Source: Tachypleus tridentatus
Lineage: Eukaryota; Arthropoda; Merostomata; Xiphosura; Limulidae
Assembly: GCF_004210375.1 (NCBI RefSeq)
Contig: NC_134830.1
Location: 2,108,001 to 2,172,000 of the forward strand
DNA length: 64,000 bases
Direction: 5' to 3'
Made by a program: the position numbers and the translations under genes. This document shows positions 13,141 through 26,673 of this stretch, piece by piece. The stretch's first letter is position 1, and the number at the start of each line of letters is the position of its first letter. The notes under the pieces were generated by a model that saw nothing but the letters and a program-made list of their open reading frames with translations, did no database searches and had not been told where the DNA came from.

Positions 13141-13888
13141 CCACGTACTGAAGATAAGATGTACAACTTTAAATTAAAAATGCTACGTTCCACTTATTTT
13201 TGTAACGTCATGCAGAGAACGTTGTAATGACAAGTTAATGGTAACCTTTGGAAGAACGTGATTCAGGGCTTTGCTGTAACAAGAAACATTCGTCTATAAC
13301 TTTCACTGAAAAGTTTTATTAGAGCATGCGCACAGAGACAAATGTAATAAACCACCTGTACAACGGATTAACAAATACATAAACTATTAAAATCAAAATA
13401 AGTAACTGAATAGTTATATTTATTAGTGATGTAATGAACTGTGTAATTGTCTGCTGATGTAAAAGGGCCACGTGCGTCTTGGCAATATTTTCGAAAGAAT
13501 ACTCATATACAGAGAAATATTAAACGTTTGCTTTGAATCTGGCACCAGTGTATAAAAAGGACTTTTTTGGAATACTTTCAAAAATTCCTTTTATTTTGTT
13601 GTGTCTGAACCAACATTTCTTTTCACTTATGAATGTTGTTGAGCACTTATTAAAATGTAAATTAACAGTCGCTGTGTCAAGTTCACTTCATTACTACGTT
13701 TAACTTCTGATGTTGTAGTTAATTAGTATCCCAGAGCACATATACAAACGCGTATTTCAACATGCAACACTTAATTCGAAGGAAAAACTAGTATAAAATT
13801 TCTGTTCAAACATGGCTCGGTGTTCAGCATGCTTGTACTAAAAATCCAAGAATTCATGGTTCACATCCCAATTCTACAAAAATGTACA
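13141..13888. other. Mostly unique stretch
   Basis: AT-rich, with no credible ORF. Near 13810-13875 a segment reading tggttcacatccc weakly resembles a tRNA-derived box B and could be an old SINE relic. I do not claim it. Confidence 0.3.
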
Positions 13889-16428
13889 CTCCTATAAGAT
13901 GACACTCACACGTGAGTGTATAATATGACACTCAAAAAGGAATTTATAAAATGACACTCACAGGAATTTATAACATGACACTCACACAGGAATTTATAAG
14001 ATGACACTCACACAAAATTTTACAAAATCACACTCACACGTGAGTTTATAAAATGACACTCACACAGAAATTTATAAGATGACACTCACATAGGAGTTTA
14101 TGAAATGACACTCACACAAGAGTTTATAAGATGACACTCACACAGGAATTTATAAGATCACACTAAAACAGAAAGTTATAAGATCAAACTCACACCTGAA
14201 TTTATAAGATGACACTAAGAGGATTTTATAAAATGACACTTGCACAGGAGTTTCTAAGATAACACTTATATAGGAATGTATAAGATGACACTCACACAGA
14301 AATTTATAAGATGACACTCACACAGGAATTTATTAGATGACACTCACACAGGATTTTATAAGACAACACTGAAACAGGAGTTTATAAGATCACACTCACA
14401 CATGAATTTATAAGATGACATTCACAGGATTTTATAAGATGACACTCACACAGGAGTTTATAAGATGACACTCACACGGGAATATATAAAATAACACTCA
14501 CAGGAGTTTATAAAATGACACTCACGGGAAATTTCTAAAATGACACTCAAGCAGAAGTTTATAAAATGACACTGACAAGGAATTTATAAGATTACACACA
14601 CGGGAATTTATAAAGTGACACTCACATAGGAATTTATAAGATGAAACACACAGGAGTTTATACAATGACACTCAGACACTCACACAGGGGTTTATAAGAT
14701 GGCACTCACACAGGGGTTTATAAGATGACACTCACTCCTGAATTTATACGATTACACTCACACAGGTGTTTATAAGATGACACACACACAGGAATTTATA
14801 AGATGACACTCACACAGGTGTTTATAAGATGACACTAACACAGGATTTTATAAGACGACACTCACACAAGAATTTATAAGATACACACAGGATTTTATAA
14901 GATGACACTCAAACAGGAGTTTATAAGATCACACTCACACAGGAATTTATAATATGACACTCAAACAGGAGTTTATAAGATGACACTCACACAGAATTTC
15001 ATAAGATGACACTCACACACAATTTCATAAGATGACACTCACACTGGAATTTATAAGATGACACTCACACAGGATTTCATAAGATGACACTCACCCAGGA
15101 ATTTATAAGATCACACTCACACAGGAATTTAGAAGATCACACTCACACAAGAGTTTATAAGATGACACCACACATGAATTTATAAGATGACACTCACAGG
15201 ATTTTATAAAATGACACTGACAAGGAATTTATAAGATGACACTCACACGGGAGTTTCTAAGATGACACTCACACAGGAATTTATAAGATGACTCACACAG
15301 GAATTTATAAGATGGCACTCAAACAGGAGTTTATAATATGACACTCACACAGTAGTTTGTAAGATGACACTCACACAGGAATTTATAAGATGACACTCAC
15401 ACAGGAATTTATAAGATGACACTCACTCCGGAATTTATACGATGACACTCACACAGGTGTTTATAAGATGACACACACACAGGAATTAATAAGATGACAC
15501 TCACACAGGTGTTTATAAGATGACACTAACACAGGATTTTATAAGACGACACTCACACAGGAATTTATAAGATACACACAGGATTTTTAAGATGACAGTC
15601 AAACAGGAGTTAATAAGATGACACTCACACAGGAATTTATAAGATGACACTCACACAGAAATTTATTAGATGACACTCACACTGAAGTTTATAAGATGAC
15701 ACTCACACGGGAGTTTATAAGATGACACTCACACATGAATTTATAAGATGACACTCACAGGATTTTATAAGATGACACTCACACAGGAGTTTGTAAGATG
15801 ACACTCACACGGGAATATATAAGATGACACTCACAGCAGTTTATAAAATGACACTCACAAGGAAATTCTAAGATGACACTCAAGCAGGAGTTTATAAGAT
15901 GACACTCACACGGGCGTTTCTAAGATGACACTCACACTGAAGTTTATAAGATGACACTTACACAGGAATTTATAAGATTACACTCACACAGGAATTTATT
16001 AGATGACACTCACAAGGAATTTCTAAAATGACACTCAAGCAGGAGTTTATAAAATGACACTGACAAGGAATTTATAAGATGACACACACAGGAATTTATA
16101 ATATGACACTTACACAGGAATTTATAAGATTACACACACGGGAATTTATAAGATGACACTCACACAGGAATTTATAAGATGACTCACACAGGAATTTATA
16201 AGATGGCACTCAAACAGGAGTTTATAATATGACACTCACACAGTAATTTGTAAGATGACACTCACAGAGGTGTTTATAAGATGACACTCACACAAGAATT
16301 TATAAGATGACTCTCACGCAGGAGTTCATAAAATGACACTGACACAGGAGTTTATAAGATGAAACTCACACAGGAATTTATAATATGGCACTCACACAGG
16401 AGGTTATAAGATGATAGTCACACAGGAG
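13889..16428. repeat. Tandem array, 26-bp unit, about 97 copies
   Basis: The unit is aagatgacactcacacagga followed by atttat. Copies vary mainly by single substitutions and 2-4 bp deletions. The unit length is not divisible by three, and no frame stays open. A longer segment around 14755-14890 recurs around 15440-15570 (same series of cacacaggtgttt and cacacaggatttt variants), so blocks of many units have been duplicated. Confidence 0.95.
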
Positions 16429-16464
16429 GTGGCGCTGCTGATTTATTCTTCTTTTTATATTTAG

Positions 16465-16572
16465 GAAAGGAAGACAGACCGTAGCTTCGTTCGTGACGCC
16501 CACATTGGATCAGTGATAACATTTTTTGGCTCAATTTCCTATGATGGACAGCCTATTGATAACCTATTATGA
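16465..16572 (+). other. Exon-like segment, unassigned
   Basis: A pyrimidine-rich tract and ttag acceptor-like site precede a more GC-balanced segment that stays open for 35 codons (starting ERKTDRSFVRDAHIGS) before TGA. It sits between two arrays in otherwise AT-rich DNA. I do not recognise the peptide. It could be an old exon, a transposon scrap or chance. Confidence 0.2.
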
Positions 16573-17700
16573 ATTTTTCATCTACAAACGAAAGCTTCAC
16601 GAGAAAATTATGAAACGATATAAATCTCATACGTTGTAAACTACTTCAACCAACACTATAATATACACAATTGTTAAAGTTACAAGTTAGTTCAATTTTT
16701 CAGCACCAGGTTTTATCTAGTTCTACACGTTTCAAACTAGGTTAGTTCGTTCAAAACTGCTTTTTACACAGTGCTAAACACCAAAAACTAGACAGTACTG
16801 TGTTTTACTCATTCCTAAACTTTACAGAAGAATTCAAATTCGTTCAACACCATGTCTTACTCAGGCCTAAACGTTACAAACTAGTTCAAGTCGTTTAACA
16901 TCTTGTTTTACATAGTTCTAAATGTTACAAAGTTGTTCAGTTCCTTTAACATCATGCTTTACTCAGTTCTTAACGTTATAAACGAGTTCACTTCCTTCAA
17001 CACAATGTTTTATACAGTTTCAAACGATACAAACTAGTTTCGTTCATTCAACACCATATTTTATTCAGTTCTAAACGTTTACAAACTAGTTCAGTTCGTT
17101 CAATACCGTGTCTTACACAGGCCTAAACGTTACAAACTCATTCAGTTCGTTCAACACAGTGTTTTACTCAGTTCTAAACGTTACAAGTTGGTTCAGCTCC
17201 TTCAACACAATTTCTTACTCACTTTTAAACGATACAAACTAGTTCATATCGTTTCACCCCATGTTCTACTCAGTAGTGAACGTTTCAAATTAGTTCAGTT
17301 GGTACAAAGAACGTAACAAACACTAGTTTAGTTTCTTCAACACTATTTTTTCTCAATTCTAAACTTTACAAACTATTTCATTTCGTTAAACAGCATCTTA
17401 CTAGTCACTAACGAGTTTAGTTTGTTCAACACCATGTTTTACTCAGTTTTAAAAGTCACAAAGTAGTTCTGCTTGTTCAACACCATGTTTTACACTATTC
17501 TAAAGTTACAAAACTATTCATTTCGTTCAACACCAAATTTTATTCAATTCTAAACATCAGAAACTAGTTTAGTTCGTTTTTCTACACATTGTTTTACACA
17601 GTTCTAAAGTTACAAAATAATTCAACACCGTATTTTACTGTATTCTAAACACGTTAAGAACTAGTTCAGCTCGTTGAACACCATGTTTTACTCAGTTACA

Positions 17701-17981
17701 TGGCCCGGCATGGCCTAGCGCGTAAGGCGTGCGACTCGTAATCCGAGGGTCGCGGGTTCGCGCCCGCGTCGCGCTAAACATGCTCGCCCTCCCAGCCGTG
17801 GGGGTGTATAATGTGACGGTCAATCCCACTATTCGTTGGTAAAAGAGTAGCCCAAGAGTTGGCGGTGGGTGGTGATGACTAGCTGCCTTCCCTCTAGTCT
17901 TACACTGCTAAATTAGGGACGGCTAGCACAGATAGCCCTTGAGTAGCTTTGTGCGAAATTCCAAAACAAACAAACAAACAA
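17701..17981 (+). mobile_element. tRNA-derived SINE (family 1) inside the 51-bp array
   Basis: Full-length + strand copy starting ggcccggcatggcctagcgc and ending in repeated caaa. It is flanked by an 11-bp duplication, actcagttaca, at 17690-17700 and 17982-17992, which is part of the array unit. The insertion therefore post-dates the old part of the array. Confidence 0.94.
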
Positions 17982-19006
17982 ACTCAGTTACAAACATTAC
18001 AAACTACATCGGTTTGTTCCACACGATGATTTACTAAATGATAAATGTTAGAAACTAGTTTTGTTCATTGAACACCATATTTTACTTAGGTCTAAACGTT
18101 GCAAAATAATTCCTTTCGTTGAGAACCATGTTTTACGCAGTTCTAAACGTTAGAAACTAGTTCAGTTTCTTCAACACAATCTTTTAATGACTTTTAAACA
18201 ACACAAACTCGTTCAGTTCCTTTAACACCATGTTTTTCTCAGTTATAAGCGATAAAACATGTTCAGTTCGTTCAACACCTTTTTTAATACAGTTCTAAAC
18301 GTTATAAATTTGTTCACTTTGTTCAACACTATCTTTTAATTAGATCTAAACGTTACAAATTAGTTCAGTTTGTCCAACACGATATTTTACTCATTTGTAA
18401 ACTTTACAAACGAGTTCAGTTCATTCAACCCAGTGTTCTACTCAGTTCTAAACATTACAAACTTTTTCCGTTCGGTGAACACATTGTTTTGCTCATTTAT
18501 CAACGTTACAAACTAATTCAGTTCGTTCAACACCTATTTTTCTCTGTTCTACTTGTTACAAATTAGTTCACTTCCTTCAACACAATGTTTTATACAGTTC
18601 TAAACATTACAAACTAGTTCAAATCGTTCACTCATTACTTTATACAGTTCATAACGTTACAGTATAGTTCCATTCATTCAATACCATGTTTCACTCAGTT
18701 CTAAACGCTACAAACTACTTCAGTTTTTTCAACACTGTGTTCTATTCTGTTCTAAACCATAGAAACTAGTTCAATTCGTTTAATAACATGTTTTACTCAT
18801 TTCTCCACATTAAAAACTTGTTCCTTTCGTTCATCTCCATGTTTTACTCAAATCTAAACGTTGGAAACTGCTTCATTTCATTCAACACCGTATTATACTT
18901 AATTCCAAACGTTAAAAACTTGTTCAGTTTTTTAAACACATTGTTTTAGTCAGTTCTAAATGTCACAAAATATTTCAATTCGTTCAACATAGTGTTTTAC
19001 TCAGTT

Positions 19007-20490
19007 CTATACGTTAGATACTAGTTCAGTTTGTTTAACACAACATTCTACTCAGTTCTATACGTTAGATACTAGTTCAGTTTGTTTAACACAACATTCT
19101 ACTCAGTTCTAAACGTTAGATACTAGTTCAGTTTGTTTAACACAACATTCTACTCAGTTCTATACGTTAGATACTAGTTCAGTTTGTTTAACACAACATT
19201 CTACTCAGTTCTAAACGTTAGATACTAGTTCAGTTTGTTTAACACAACATTCTACTCAGTTCTATACGTTAGATACTAGTTCAGTTTGTTTAACACAACA
19301 TTCTACTCAGTTCTAAACGTTAGATACTAGTTCAGTTTGTTTAACACAACATTATACTCAGTTCTAAACGTTAGATACTAGTTCAGTTTGTTTAACACAA
19401 CATTCTACTCAGTTCTATACGTTAGATACTAGTTCAGTTTGTTTAACACAACATTCTACTCAGTTCTATACGTCAGATACTAGTTCAGTTTGTTTAACAC
19501 AACATTCTACTCAGTTCTAAACATTAGATACTAGTTCAGTTTGTTTAACACAACATTCTACTCAGTTCTATACGTTAGATACTAGTTCAGTTTGTTTAAC
19601 ACAACATTCTACTCAGTTCTATACGTTAGATACTAGTTCAGTTTGTTTAACACAACATTCTACTCAGTTCTATACGTTAGATACTAGTTCAGTTTGTTTA
19701 ACACAACATTCTACTCAGTTCTAAACGTTAGATACTAGTTCAGTTTGTTTAACACAACATTCTACTCAGTTCTATACGTTAGATACTAGTTCAGTTTGTT
19801 TAACACAACATTCTACTCAGTTCTAAACGTTAGATACTAGTTCAGTTTGTTTAACACAACATTCTACTCAGTTCTATACGTTAGATACTAGTTCAGTTTG
19901 TTTAACACAACATTCTACTCAGTTCTATACGTCAGATACTAGTTCAGTTTGTTTAACACAACATTCTACTCAGTTCTAAACATTAGATACTAGTTCAGTT
20001 TGTTTAACACAACATTCTACTCAGTTCTATACGTTAGATACTAGTTCAGTTTGTTTAACACAACATTCTACTCAGTTCTAAACGTTAGATACTAGTTCAG
20101 TTTGTTTAACACAACATTCTACTCAGTTCTATACGTTAGATACTAGTTCAGTTTGTTAACACAACATTCTACTCAGTTCTATACGTTAGATACTAGTTCA
20201 GTTTGTTTAACACAACATTCTACTCAGTTCTATACGTTAGATACTAGTTCAGTTTGTTTAACACAACATTCTACTCAGTTCTATACGTTAGATACTAGTT
20301 CAGTTTGTTTAACACAACATTCTACTCAGTTCTATACGTTAGATACTAGTTCAGTTTGTTTAACACAACATTCTACTCAGTTCTATACGTTAGATACTAG
20401 TTCAGTTTGTTTAACACAACATTCTACTCAGTTCTATACGTTAGATACTAGTTCAGTTTGTTTAACACAACATTCTACCCAGTTCTAAAC
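19007..20490. repeat. Homogenised 51-bp block with 102- and 459-bp periods
   Basis: Units differ mainly at ctatacgtt versus ctaaacgtt and often alternate, giving a 102-bp dimer. The rare variants cgtcagatac (19471 and 19930) and aaacattagatac (just after each) recur exactly 459 bp apart, which is nine units. The later part (20150-20460) is a run of ctatacgtt units only. This is direct evidence of block duplication plus single-unit spreading. Confidence 0.9.
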
Positions 20491-21429
20491 GATATAAAGT
20501 TGTTCAGTTTACAAACACTATTTCAGTTTGATGAACACCATTTTTTACTCAGGTTTAAACGTTTCAAACTAGTTCAGTTCCTACAACACATTGATTTATA
20601 CAGTTCTAAACACTATAAAATAATTCAGTTCCTTCAACATCATGTTTTACTCAATTCTAAACGTTTCAAACTTGCTCAGTTCCTTCAACATAATGTGTTA
20701 TCCAGTTCTGAACAATACAAACTAGTTCAGTTCGTTCAACACTATACAGTGTTCTACTAATTTTTAATCGTTAGAAACTACTTAATTTCGTTCAACACCA
20801 TATTTTAGTCACTTCTACACGTTACAAACACTATTTTAGTTTGTTCAACACCATAGTTTACTCAAATCTAAACGTTTCAAAGTAGTTCAGTTCTTTCGAC
20901 ACAATGTTTTATACAGTTCTAAGCGTTACAAACTAGTTCATTTCGTTCAACTCAATGTTTTATTCAGTTCTGAACGTTTCAGTTGAGTTAAGTATCTTCA
21001 ACATAATGTTTTATACATTTCTTAACGATACAAACTAGTTCGGTTTCTGCAATACAATGTTTTGTACAGTTTAAAACTTTACAATCTCGTTTGTACGTTT
21101 ACAACAAAGTAAAACATGGAGTACAATGAACAAATTTGGTTTCAAACATGGTGTTGAACGTTATAAATTAGTTAACTTCGCTCAACACAATGTTTTATTA
21201 AATTATAATCGTTACAAACTAGCTCAATTCTTTCAACACAATATTCTGCTGAATTCTAAACGTTATAAACTAGTTCAGTTCGTTTTATACTATGTCTTAC
21301 TCAATTCTAAACGTTACAAAATAATTCATTTCGTTCAACACTGGGTTTTACCTAGTTTAAACGTTACAGAGTAGTTCAGTTCGTTCAATACCATGTTTTA
21401 CTCAACTCTAAACGTTTCAAAGTAGTTCA

Positions 21430-24400
21430 GTTCCTTCAACGCTATGTTTTAATCAGTTCTAAACTTTACAAACTAGTTCTGTTCCTTGAACACTATGTTT
21501 TAATCAGTTCTAAACCTTACAAACTAGTTCTGTTCCTTGAACACTATGTTGTAATCAGTTCTAAACCTTACAAACTAGCTCTGTTCCTTGAACACTATGT
21601 TGTAATCAGTTCTAAACCTTACAAACTAGCTCTGTTCCTTGAACACTATGTTTTAATCAGTTCTAAACCTTACAAACTAGTTCTGTTCCTTTAACACTAT
21701 GTTTTAATCAGTTCTAAACCTTACAAACTAGCTCTGTTCTAGTTCTGTTCCTTTAACACTATGTTTTAATCAGTTCTAAACCTTACAAACTAGCTCTGTT
21801 CCCTGAACACTATGTTGTAATCAGTTCTAAACCTTACAAACTAGTCCTGTTTCTTGAACACTATGTTTTAATCAGTTCTAAACCTTACAAACTAGCTCTG
21901 TTCCTTGAACACTATGTTTTAATCAGTTCTAAACCTTACAAACTAGTTCTGTTCCCTGAACACTATGTTGTAATCAGTTCTAAACCTTACTAGTCCTGTT
22001 CCTTGAACACTATGTTTTAATCAGTTCTAAACCTTACAAACTAGTCCTGTTTCTTGAACACTATGTTTTAATCAGTTCTAAACCTTACAAACTAGCTCTG
22101 TTCCTTAAACACTATGTTGTAATCAGTTCTAAACCTTACAAACTAGCTCTGTTCCTTAAACACTATGTTGTAATCAGTTCTAAACCTTACAAACTAGTTC
22201 TGTTCCTTGAACACTATGTTTTAATCAGTTCTAAACCTTACAAACTAGTTCTGTTCCTTTAACACTATGTTGTAATCAGTTCTAAACCTTACAAACTAGT
22301 TCTGTTCCTTGAACACTATGTTGTAATCAGTTCTAAACCTTACAAACTAGCTTTGTTCCTTGAACACTATGTTGTAATCAATTCTAAACCTTACAAACTA
22401 GCTTTGTTCCTTGAACACTATGTTGTAATCAGTTCTAAACCTTACAAACTAGCTCTGTTCCTTGAACACTATGTTTTAATCAATTCTAAACCTTACAAAC
22501 TAGCTTTGTTCCTTGAACACTATGTTGTAATCAGTTCTAAACCTTACAAACTAGCTCTGTTCCTTGAACACTATGTTGTAATCAGTTCTAAACCTTACAA
22601 ACTAGTTCTGTTCCTTGAACACTATGTTGTAATCAGTTCTAAACCTTACAAACTAGTTCTGTTCCTTTAACACTATGTTGTAATCAGTTCTAAACCTTAC
22701 AAACTAGCTCTGTTCCTTGAACACTATGTTGTAATCAGTTCTAAACGTTACAAACTAGTTCTGTTCCTTTAACACTATGTTTTAATCAGTTCTAAACGTT
22801 ACAAACTAGTTCTGTTCCTTTAAAACACTATGTTGTAATCAGTTCTAAACCTTACAAACTAGTTCTGTTCCTTAAACACTATGTTGTAATCAGTTCTAAA
22901 CCTTACAAACTAGCTCTATGTTGTAATCAGTTCTAAACCTTACAAACTAGCTCTGAACACTATGTTGTAATCAGTTCTAAACCTTACAAACTAGTTCTGT
23001 TCCTTTAACACTATGTTTTAATCAGTTCTAAACCTTACAAACTAGTTCTGTTCCTTTAACACTATGTTGTAATCAGTTCTAAACCTTACAAACTAGCTCT
23101 GTTCCTTGAACACTATGTTGTAATCAGTTCTAAACGTTACGAACTAGTTCTGTTCGTTTATTTTAATCAGTTCTAAACGTTACAAACTAGCTCTGTTCCT
23201 TGAACACTATGTTTTAATCAATTCTAAACCTTACAAACTAGCTTTGTTCCTTGAACACTATGTTGTAATCAGTTCTAAACCTTACAAACTAGCTCTGTTC
23301 CTTGAACACTATGTTTTAATCAATTCTAAACCTTACAAACTAGCTTTGTTCCTTGAACACTATGTTGTAATCAGTTCTAAACCTTACAAACTAGTTCTTG
23401 AACACTATGTTGTAATCAGTTCTAAACCTTACAAACTAGCTCTGTTCCTTGAACACTATGTTGTAATCAGTTCTAAACCTTACAAACTAGTTCTGTTCCT
23501 TTAACACTATGTTGTAATCAGTTCTAAACCTTACAAACTAGCTCTGTTCCTTGAACACTATGTTGTAATCAGTTCTAAACCTTACAAACTAGTTCTGTTC
23601 CTTTAACACTATGTTGTAATCAGTTCTAAACCTTACAAACTAGCTCTGTTCCTTGAACACTATGTTGTAATCAGTTCTAAACGTTACGAACTAGTTCTGT
23701 TCGTTTATTTTAATCAGTTCTAAACGTTACAAACTAGTTCTGTTCCTTTAACACTATGTTGTAATCAGTTCTAAACCTTACAAACTAGCTCTGTTCCTTA
23801 AACACTATGTTGTAATCAGTTCTAAACCTTACAAACTAGCTCTGTTCCTTAAACACTATGTTGTAATCAGTTCTAAACCTTACAAACTAGTTCTGTTCCT
23901 TTAACACTATGTTTTAATCAGTTCTAAACCTTACAAACTAGCTCTGTTCCCTGAACACTATGTTGTAATCAATTCTAAACCTTACAAACTAGCTCTGTTC
24001 CCTGAACACTATGTTGTAATCAATTTTAAACCTTACAAACTAGCTTTGTTCCTTGAACACTATGTTGTAATCAGTTCTAAACCTTACAAACTAGTTCTGT
24101 TCCTTTAACACTATGTTGTAATCAGTTCTAAACCTTACAAACTAGCTCTGTTCCTTGAACACTATGTTGTAATCAGTTCTAAACGTTACGAACTAGTTCT
24201 GTTCGTTTATTTTAATCAGTTCTAAACGTTACAAACTAGCTCTGTTCCTTGAACACTATGTTTTAATCAATTCTAAACCTTACAAACTAGCTTTGTTCCT
24301 TGAACACTATGTTGTAATCAGTTCTAAACCTTACAAACTAGCTCTGTTCCTTGAACACTATGTTTTAATCAATTCTAAACCTTACAAACTAGCTTTGTTC

Positions 24401-25382
24401 CTTGAACACTATGTTGTAATCAGTTCTAAACCTTACAAACTAGTTCTTGAACACTATGTTGTAATCAGTTACAAACTAGCTCTGTTCCTTGAACACTATG
24501 TTGTAATCAGTTCTAAACCTTACAAACTAGTTCTGTTCCTTTAACACTATGTTGTAATCAGTTCTAAACCTTACTAACTAGCTCTGTTCCTTGAACACTA
24601 TGTTGTAATCAGTTCTAAACGTTACAAACTAGTTCTGTTCCTTTAACACTATGTTTTAATCAGTTCTAAACGTTACAAACTAATTTTGTTCCTTTAACAC
24701 TACGTTTTAATCAGTTCTAAACGTTACGAACTAATTCTGTTCCTTTAACACTATATTTTAATCAGTTCTAAACGTTACGAACTAGTTCTGTTCGTTTATT
24801 TTAATCAGTTCTAAACCTTACAAACTAGTTCTGTTCCTTAAACACTATGTTGTAATCAGTTCTAAACCTTACAAACTAGCTCTGTTCCTTGAACACTATG
24901 TTTTAATCAGTTCTAAACCTTACAAACTAGCTCTGTTCCTTGAACACTATGTTGTAATCAGTTCTAAACCTTACTAACTAGTCTGTTCCTTGAACACTAT
25001 GTTGTAATCAGTTCTAAACGTTACAAACTAGTTCTGTTCCTTGAACACTATGTTGTAATCAGTTCTAAACCTTACTAACTAGTCTGTTCCTTGAACACTA
25101 TGTTGTAATCAGTTCTAAACGTTACAAACTAGTTCTGTTCCTTTAACACTATGTTTTAATCAGTTCTAAACGTTACAAACTAATTCTGTTCCTTTAACAC
25201 TATGTTTTAATCAGTTCTAAACGTTACGAACTAGTTCTGTTCCTTTATTTTAATCAGTTCTAAACGTTACAAACTAGTTCTGTTCCTTCAACGCTATGTT
25301 TTAATCAGTTGTAAACGTTATAAACTAGTTCTGTTCCTTGAACAATATGTTGTAATAAGTTGTAAACGTTACAAACTAGTCT
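21430..25382. repeat. Homogenised 51-bp block with about 1.05-kb duplication
   Basis: The unit is ttctaaaccttacaaactag, ctctgttccttgaacactat, gttgtaatcag. A deletion-bearing variant (gttacgaactagttctgttc then gtttatttt) recurs near 23135, 23683, 24185 and 24775. The order of variants after 23135 matches that after 24185, including the shortened ctagttcttgaac unit at 23395 and 24443. An approximately 1.05-kb segment was therefore duplicated in tandem. Confidence 0.9.
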
Positions 25383-25900
25383 GAGATTTTTCTTGTAAGT
25401 TCGTTTGTCGTGTTTATGTAGATATTCGTCCATTTCTTTAATTTGGTTTCAAAACATTTCGATTTTGTTAAATAGGTGAAAGATATATTTATTTGTATTT
25501 TGAAAAGTCTGCTAAGAAATACGAATTTAACGAATTACCTTTCTTTAGCGACTGTACTGTAGGGGTAGTTACCCCACGGTTTATGAAATTACTTCAACGG
25601 CTTGGTTGTTTGTTTCAGCGCAGAGCAATGCTGTGCTTTGTTCATCGCGTGAAATAAAACCACAGTGTTCATCACTGTAACTCTATAAATGTATAGTTGG
25701 CTTAGTGAAAGATAATATTTGACGAACGATTCTTTGTTGTGGTTCATATAAATGTACTCGCTATTGAAAATGCAAGGAATATTTTTTTCCGTAACGGACA
25801 CGTTCCAACTGGGATCGTTAAATCCAATGTTAAGAACTCTCTACCACGGAATCAATCACCAGTTTTTAATCTTTAATTTTTTTTTAGATATAAATATGAC
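25383..25900. other. Spacer, nothing firmly recognised
   Basis: Single-copy in the window. It contains a short palindrome-like segment, gcagagcaatgctgtgctttg, at about 25621. Short ORFs on both strands resemble nothing known. Confidence 0.3.
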
Positions 25901-25912
25901 AGGTCTCCTTAA

Positions 25913-26085
25913 GACGGCTGCTATGGGTATTCAATTAAAATAAACTATAAAACAACGTGTCGACCTTCTTATTTCATCTTCAGGTTGATAAAAAAAAGTT
26001 TTTTACGTAAAGATGACCAACTAACATCAATAAGTTGTTCTGTAGTTTATTTTGATTGAAGTTTTAATACCCATACCAGCCGTCT
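25913..26085. repeat. Inverted repeat, arms about 45-50 bp
   Basis: The left arm begins agacggctgctatgggtatt (about 25914) and continues to caattaaaataaacta and acaac. The right arm (about 26037-26085) is its imperfect reverse complement, ending aatacccataccagccgtct. The spacer is about 80 bp. Sequence beyond the right arm (tttttaattcaagtg and on) matches the minus strand near 55990-56080, beside a Penelope-like remnant. Both may therefore be terminal pieces of one retroelement family. That assignment is inference. Confidence 0.65.
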
Positions 26086-26204
26086 TTAAAAGACGTTTTT
26101 AATTCAAGTGATTTTGTGGTCATTATGAATACGACACGTGTCCAATGTTCAGAAAATTCAAACCTGAAGAAAAACAGGAGCTCTTTGTGCTTTATCTATT
26201 TTCT

Positions 26205-26555
26205 GATCTTACCTGATTTCTCCGTATTTTCCAATCTTACCTGATTTCACCGTATTTTCCAATCTTAACTGATTTCTCCGTATTTTTCAATCTCACCTGA
26301 TTTCATCGTATTTTTTAATCTTACATGATTTCTCCGATTTTCCAATCTTACCTGACTTTTCAATATTTTCCAATCTCACCTGATTTTACCGTATTTTTCA
26401 ATCTTACCTGATTTCACCGTATTTTCCAATCTTACCTGATTTTACAGTATTTTCCAATCTTACCTGATTTCACCGTTTTTTCCAATCTCACCTGATTTCA
26501 CCGTATTTTCCAATCTTACCTGATTCCACCGTATTTTCTAATCTTATTTCTTCCA
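26205..26555. repeat. Tandem array, 28-bp unit, about 12 copies
   Basis: The unit is cttacctgatttcaccgtat followed by tttccaat. Copies vary at ttacc/tcacc and ttcacc/ttctcc. No ORF. Confidence 0.92.
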
Positions 26556-26673
26556 TATTTCTCCGTATCAGTAGCTTATTTTATTGAGAATATTTAACGA
26601 TACATTTATGAAATAGTGTTTTTTTCAAACACAGGAGTAAGTAGTAAATAATTTATAATCCTGGTTTTTCATA

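Larger units (their letters stand above)
16630..25382. repeat. 51-bp-unit super-array, about 8.5 kb
   Basis: The basic unit resembles cagttctaaacgttacaaac, tagttcagttcgttcaacac, catgttttact. The outer part, 16630-19000 and 20490-21430, is strongly diverged. Two internal blocks, 19007-20490 and 21430-25382, are nearly uniform and have different consensus sequences, so each was re-amplified. A SINE has inserted at 17701-17981. Frames of 80-111 codons in the array are by-products of the 51-bp period. Confidence 0.95.

Noticed and set aside
13889-16428. CRISPR-like array
   Set aside because: Units are contiguous 26-bp repeats with no unique spacers, in eukaryotic-type DNA.
20153-24544. Several 80-111-codon frames of 17-residue repeats
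   Set aside because: These are frames through the 51-bp array, broken at random by unit indels, with a non-ATG start in some cases.
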